From NCBI GenBank assembly GCA_050012135.1, contig JBEKHT010000074.1, positions 1-9,776 of the forward strand: a DNA stretch of 9,776 nt, read 5' to 3'. This stretch comes from JBEKHT01 sp050012135 (GTDB lineage Bacteria; Chloroflexota; Anaerolineae; Anaerolineales; RBG-16-64-43). The position numbers and the translations under genes were made by a program. The notes beneath the pieces are model-generated. The model did no database searches. It was not told the origin of the DNA and was given only the letters and a program-made list of their open reading frames with translations. Positions 7,088 through 9,776 of the stretch are shown in pieces (the stretch's first letter is position 1; every line of letters starts with the position of its first letter).

Positions 7088-7834
7088 ATGAACGCAAGCG
7101 GACATGAGGACCTGAGGGGGTTGTTGGCGGCATACGCCTTGGGCGCCCTGGAGGCCGAGGAACTTGAACTCGCGGAAGCCCACCTGCAGGGCTGCCCGGA
7201 TTGCCAGGCGGAGCTGGACCAATACCAAGGCGTGGCAGAGAAGCTGCTCTATGCCTTGCCCCCACGGCTGCCTCCTGCCCGCCTTCGGGTTCGCCTGGCC
7301 GACCGCATTGCCCGCGGCCAACCCCTCTCCGCCTCGCGTCGGATTCCCTGGTCGCGCACCGTGCTCGCGCTCGCCTTGGCCGTGGTGGCACTCCTGTTCT
7401 TGAATGCAGCCTTGGCCGTGGAACTCCGCTCCCTCCAGGTGCGGCAGCGGACCCTGTCCCAAGAGATTCAGACCCAGAACACTGCCCTGGCGCTGGTCGC
7501 CTACCCGGGATCTCAGGCCCTCTCCGTCGTCAGCAAGGAAGGCGGAGGCGCATTCGTCTTAGATCCTGATCTGGAAAGCGGCGCGCTTTTTGCCTGGGGT
7601 CTCCCCGTGCTGGATCAGGCCCACACGTATCAGGCCTGGCTGGTCAAGCCCGACGGCGTTCGTGTGAACGGCGGTTTGTTCACCGTCCCCCGGGGGCAGA
7701 CTTTCGCCTCGGTGATCGTGAAATCGGACCAGCCTCTCTCGAGCTATTCAAGCTTGGGCGTGACGGTTGAGCCGCGCAACGGCAGCTCCGCCCCCAGCGG
7801 GGCCTGGGTCCTCAGCGTGGGGTTCGGATCCTGA
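7088..7834 (+). CDS. RskA-like transmembrane anti-sigma factor with zinc-finger N-domain
   Basis: A 248-residue single-pass membrane protein that would hold the upstream sigma factor inactive at the membrane. The N-terminal cytoplasmic anti-sigma domain (1-50) opens with HEDLRGLLAAYALGALEAEE and carries the H-x3-C-x2-C zinc motif (His32, Cys36, Cys39) of the ZAS/zf-HC2 group. One hydrophobic helix lies at about 90-112. The extracytoplasmic part (about 165-248) matches the RskA C-terminal beta domain, with GLPVLDQAHTYQAWLV, GGLFTV and TVEP. A short Gln-rich, coil-like stretch (about 113-132) follows the membrane helix. In RskA systems, signal-triggered proteolysis of the membrane part releases the sigma factor; no such protease gene is in the window. 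The ATG at 7088 is chosen because homology starts there. GGAGAG lies at 7070-7075, a long spacing. A TTG at 7055 would add 11 residues and nearly abut the sigma gene. Confidence 0.92.
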   Translation: MNASGHEDLRGLLAAYALGALEAEELELAEAHLQGCPDCQAELDQYQGVAEKLLYALPPRLPPARLRVRLADRIARGQPLSASRRIPWSRTVLALALAVVALLFLNAALAVELRSLQVRQRTLSQEIQTQNTALALVAYPGSQALSVVSKEGGGAFVLDPDLESGALFAWGLPVLDQAHTYQAWLVKPDGVRVNGGLFTVPRGQTFASVIVKSDQPLSSYSSLGVTVEPRNGSSAPSGAWVLSVGFGS

Positions 7835-7852
7835 TCTCTTATCCCCCTCTAA

Positions 7853-7881
7853 GCAACCAATTCGCCAAGCAGGCACGTATC
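7853..7881 (+). promoter_or_regulatory. Candidate ECF-type promoter before the COG4315 lipoprotein
   Basis: GCAACC (7853-7858), then 17 bases, then CGTATC (7876-7881) matches the general ECF promoter style (AAC-type -35, CGT-type -10). It lies between the anti-sigma stop and the lipoprotein ATG at 7935. The CGTAT core also occurs at 6428-6432 before the sigma gene, but without a matching -35 there. Such short motifs arise by chance, so this is a hypothesis. Confidence 0.25.
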
Positions 7882-7934
7882 AGGTTATGGAGACATGGCA
7901 TAGAGGTTGTCATTGATTCGCGAAGGAGAGAATA

Positions 7935-8492
7935 ATGTTAGGAAAATCGTTTCGAACTACCGCGTTGATCCTGATCGCGGCGATCGTCCTGGCGGCTTGT
8001 GGATCCGCGTACGGATCCTCGCCAACGCCCGCTCCGGCCGTTTTATCTGCATCGCCGACCCCGGCCCCCGCGGCTTCCCCCACGGGAGCCATGGCGGAGT
8101 CAACCGCCGCCTCCCCGGTCGTAATCATGGTGGCGCAAAACGCAACCCTGGGCGCAATCCTCACCGACTCACAGGGTAGGACCCTGTACATGCGGACCTC
8201 GGACACCAAATCCACGCCCGGCTGTTACGATACCTGTGCACAGAACTGGCCACCGCTAGTCGGTGCGGCGACGGCCGGAAGCGGAGCAAACGGGAGCCTT
8301 CTGGGCACGGCCTCGCGCACAGACGGATCAACCCAGGTGACGTACAATGGCTGGCCTCTATACTACTTCAAGGGGGACACGGCGGCCGGAGACACGAAAG
8401 GGGAAGGGCTGGCTGCTGTTTGGTTTGCGGTTTCTCCTTCAGGCAACAAGGTAGCGGCTCCCTCTTCTCAGAGCGGTGGTTCTGCCTATTGA
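7935..8492 (+). CDS. Exported lipoprotein of the COG4315 / PF03640 'secreted repeat' family
   Basis: A 185-residue precursor. The N-terminus is a lipoprotein signal (basic MLGKSFR, hydrophobic 9-20, lipobox LAAC), so Cys22 is the lipidated +1 residue. A low-complexity linker (about 23-60) with two PTPAPA units follows. The rest matches the family with the Yx(F/W/Y)xxD repeat: LGAILTDSQGRTLYMRTSD (72-90), Cys97 and Cys101 in CYDTCAQNWPPL, and QVTYNGWPLYYFKGD (134-148), where Tyr143, Phe145 and Asp148 fit the motif. In the first repeat Arg87 replaces the usual aromatic residue. The family is extracytoplasmic; its biochemical function is not established. AGGAG (7924-7928) lies six bases before the ATG. 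It follows the anti-sigma gene by 100 bases, suggesting it may be a target of that sigma factor. No covalent cofactor motif (e.g. CxxCH) is present. Confidence 0.93.
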   Translation: MLGKSFRTTALILIAAIVLAACGSAYGSSPTPAPAVLSASPTPAPAASPTGAMAESTAASPVVIMVAQNATLGAILTDSQGRTLYMRTSDTKSTPGCYDTCAQNWPPLVGAATAGSGANGSLLGTASRTDGSTQVTYNGWPLYYFKGDTAAGDTKGEGLAAVWFAVSPSGNKVAAPSSQSGGSAY

Positions 8493-8514
8493 ACCAGGGA
8501 AGGTGAATCTGTCA

Positions 8515-8542
8515 CCCTGCCGCGTCTGGAGACGCGGCAGGG
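8515..8542 (+). terminator. Strong perfect hairpin between the two lipoprotein genes
   Basis: CCCTGCCGCGTC (8515-8526) and GACGCGGCAGGG (8531-8542) are exact inverted complements with a TGGA loop: a 12-bp stem 22 bases after the stop of the COG4315 gene. No T-tract follows on either strand. It is most likely a terminator or a transcript 3'-end or processing structure. The remaining 171 bases before the next ATG show no clear gene or good promoter. Confidence 0.6.
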
Positions 8543-8713
8543 CGATGATGGAAAATCCTGGACAAATTCCCGGGCCAAGACTGAGGCGCTGCGCCCAGAC
8601 GGTAAGCAGGAAGACGCAGTCCTTGTTGTTTTGCCGCGGAGAATTCCAGGCCTTGGTCGGGCTTGAGGAGCGACCCGTCTGGTCCCAGCCACCCTTGCAA
8701 CCAGGAGGAGAGA

Positions 8714-9217
8714 ATGCCCAGAAAGAACTACCCATACCTTGCCACGGCCGTCTTGATCAGCTGGCTGGGCTCCTGTTCGACCCCCGCCACGCCCCTCCCC
8801 ACCCAGGAGACCCTGCCCACACAAACGGCACAGCCCACCGGGACCCCCGTTTCGCTCAAGTCCCTGATCCCCCAGATCGTGGTGAACGACCAGAGTGCAA
8901 TGGACGGCACCGTGACCGTTGCGTCTGCGGTTGCGATCGAGCAGGGATGGCTGGCCATCAACACGGACAAGGACGGCTCTCCGAGCGACATCGTGATTGG
9001 CTATTCCCCGGTTAAGCCAGGGGTCAACACCAACGTGGTGGTCATAATCGACCTGATGCATGCCACCTCGCGACTCTGGGTCGTACTCCATGTGGACGAG
9101 GGTCAGGTGGGGACATGGGAATTCCCGGGTCCGGACGTACCCGTGCAAGTCGGCGGGAAAACCATCATGTCCTCCTTCAACGTCACGTTGCCCGCGGCCG
9201 TGGCTCCCGCGGCTTAG
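8714..9217 (+). CDS. Exported lipoprotein with DUF7282-like beta domain
   Basis: A 167-residue precursor. A short basic start, a hydrophobic stretch (about 8-18) and the lipobox LGSC make Cys21 the likely lipid anchor. A Thr/Pro/Gln-rich linker (about 22-50) resembles that of the preceding lipoprotein. The C-terminal domain (about 52-160) is beta-rich, with VVNDQSAMDGTVTVASAVA, GWLAINTDKDG, VIGYSPVKPGVNTNVVV and a final VGGKTIMSSFNVTLP. This resembles DUF7282-type domains, in which a 'value/benefit' beta sandwich ends in a similar strand, but I recognise it only by pattern. No catalytic residues stand out, and the domain has no cysteines. AGGAGGAG (8703-8710) lies directly upstream of the ATG, and the GGAGAGA ribosome-binding context is nearly identical to that of the other lipoprotein. 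The in-frame extension back to 8663 lacks homology. Function unknown; probably a surface accessory protein of the same response. Confidence 0.85.
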   Translation: MPRKNYPYLATAVLISWLGSCSTPATPLPTQETLPTQTAQPTGTPVSLKSLIPQIVVNDQSAMDGTVTVASAVAIEQGWLAINTDKDGSPSDIVIGYSPVKPGVNTNVVVIIDLMHATSRLWVVLHVDEGQVGTWEFPGPDVPVQVGGKTIMSSFNVTLPAAVAPAA

Positions 9218-9251
9218 AGCGCAGGCAGCCTGAGGGTATCTCCCCCCTGGT

Positions 9252-9283
9252 CGGGGCTGGCCGTCCCCGGCATTGATCTTTCT
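9252..9283 (+). terminator. Possible weak terminator after the second lipoprotein
   Basis: CGGGG (9252-9256) pairs with CCCCG (9265-9269) over an 8-base loop, 34 bases after the TAG. After a short gap comes the pyrimidine run TCTTTCT (9277-9283). The short stem and displaced T-run make this a weak candidate. Confidence 0.25.
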
Positions 9284-9525
9284 CGCGAAACGGTGAGATT
9301 TCCCAGCATTTGATCCGGGGCGAGTCGTCTGCGCCTGAAAAGGCCTTGCGGGGCGGAATGGCTTTCCCCCGGGCGCATGCTGGCGGGCATCGCTCCCCCA
9401 CGGCCTATTCTATTGGGGCACCCCTGCGCAGAAGCTTGACCGAGACGCTTGCACAGGCCCGCCCACGCAATCGGGGAAAAGAGGAGATCGGTCCCATTGC
9501 TCGCCCTTGGCCCGGGGCAGACGAC

Positions 9526-9684
9526 TCACTCCCCCGATGATCCGAATCGTTCTGCCAGCTCACGATCGAAAAGGAACCGCCCGTTGACCAGGCAGGGAGC
9601 CGTCCTCAGCCCAAGTGCGGCAGCGGGCGAGGAAAGGCCGTCGGCCTCCTGTCCTCTGGCGACCTCCCTGGCGGCCGTTCCCAA
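9526..9684 (-). pseudogene. Minus-strand fragment resembling a thioredoxin-fold C-terminus
   Basis: On the minus strand a frame is open from 9711 down to a TGA at 9526-9528, with no ATG or GTG. A TTG at 9684-9682 has GGGAGG ten bases upstream and would give 52 residues. The translation ends with a Gly-Leu-Arg-Thr-Ala-Pro-Cys-Leu-Val-Asn-Gly-Arg stretch, then FLFDRELAERFG. This resembles the cis-proline region and following strands of thioredoxin/glutaredoxin-like proteins ('...G-x-x-T-x-P-x-L-V-x-N-G...'). Upstream, GGCDRL could be a worn-down redox site, but there is no CxxC and a stop (TAA, 9714-9712) cuts the frame before a whole fold could fit. It may be a decayed gene, a very small protein or coincidence. 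Confidence 0.25.
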
Positions 9685-9742
9685 TCGGTCGCAGCCTCCC
9701 TTGTGGGACGATTAAAGCCGACGGAGATCGAAGGGGATCCAG

Positions 9743-9776
9743 ATGGGCTGGCTTTGGCTATTGGCCTTGTTTTCAG
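9743..9776 (+). CDS. Start of an exported or membrane protein (3' truncated)
   Basis: An ATG at 9743 opens a frame that reads MGWLWLLALFS before the window ends. A Shine-Dalgarno-like AAGGGG (9731-9736) lies six bases upstream. The strongly hydrophobic start suggests a signal peptide or first transmembrane helix. Eleven codons cannot identify a family. No promoter is evident immediately upstream. Confidence 0.5.
   Translation, partial: MGWLWLLALFS

Larger units (their letters stand above)
9218..9742. other. 525-base stretch without a convincing full gene
   Basis: Several open frames of 60-90 codons exist on both strands, but they have no recognisable domain, good start context or conserved-looking composition. 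Structure seen: a weak hairpin CGGGG/CCCCG (9252-9256 with 9265-9269) followed by a T-rich TCTTTCT (9277-9283), a bulged stem GCG-C-ATGC/GCAT-CGC (9373-9393), and a minus-strand thioredoxin-like frame (separate entry). A TTGACC at 9435-9440 has no matching -10 box. Confidence 0.5.

Noticed and set aside
9310..9540. Plus-strand open frame of 76 codons after the second lipoprotein
   Set aside because: It has no convincing ribosome-binding site, hydrophobic segment or family resemblance.
9449..9715. Plus-strand open frame of 88 codons
   Set aside because: It has a non-ATG start without a good Shine-Dalgarno and a Ser/Pro/Arg-rich composition typical of random GC-rich frames.
1..9776. CRISPR arrays, tRNA or rRNA genes, transposases, integrase sites
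   Set aside because: I saw no regularly spaced repeats, cloverleaf-type sequences, rRNA motifs or recombinase genes.

Overview
This is a GC-rich bacterial window. Every confidently called gene lies on the + strand, with moderate intergenic gaps. The mix fits a GC-rich, lipoprotein-exporting, non-proteobacterial lineage: a second-type EF-G, a full-length ClpB, an ECF sigma factor with an RskA-type anti-sigma, and lipoproteins with Thr/Pro linkers. The EF-G N-terminus, the COG4315 lipoprotein and the GT39-like membrane protein together suggest Chloroflexota or a neighbouring phylum. This placement is inference from protein flavour, not a phylogenetic result.

Layout. Bases 1-315 hold the C-terminal end of a polytopic membrane protein, probably a GT39/ArnT-like glycosyltransferase. 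A near-consensus housekeeping promoter (366-394) drives an EF-G-like translational GTPase (491-2566) whose nucleotide-binding motifs differ from classical EF-G. A small hairpin and a G-quadruplex-type G-tract follow it. Next come a LmbE/PIG-L zinc deacetylase (2802-3608) and, after an AT-rich leader with a triple 9-bp repeat, the disaggregase ClpB (3776-6358).

Bases 6462-9217 look like one functional block. An ECF sigma factor (6462-7043) is followed by its RskA-like membrane anti-sigma with a zinc-binding H-x3-C-x2-C motif (7088-7834). Two small exported lipoproteins come next. The first (7935-8492) belongs to the COG4315/PF03640 'secreted repeat' family. The second (8714-9217) has a DUF7282-like beta domain. 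Both have a lipobox, a Thr/Pro linker and a compact C-terminal domain, and they are separated by a perfect 12-bp-stem hairpin. The layout recalls SigK/RskA controlling secreted lipoproteins in mycobacteria. The sigma pair plausibly controls the two lipoproteins, but their promoters are not proven from sequence.

Bases 9218-9742 contain no convincing full gene. They hold weak hairpins and, on the minus strand, a short open frame resembling the C-terminal end of a thioredoxin-fold protein. The first 11 codons of a new exported or membrane protein begin at 9743 and run off the window.

The most interesting items are the sigma/anti-sigma/two-lipoprotein module and the EF-G paralogue with substituted G3 and G4 motifs. 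No CRISPR array, tRNA, rRNA, transposase or phage gene was seen.
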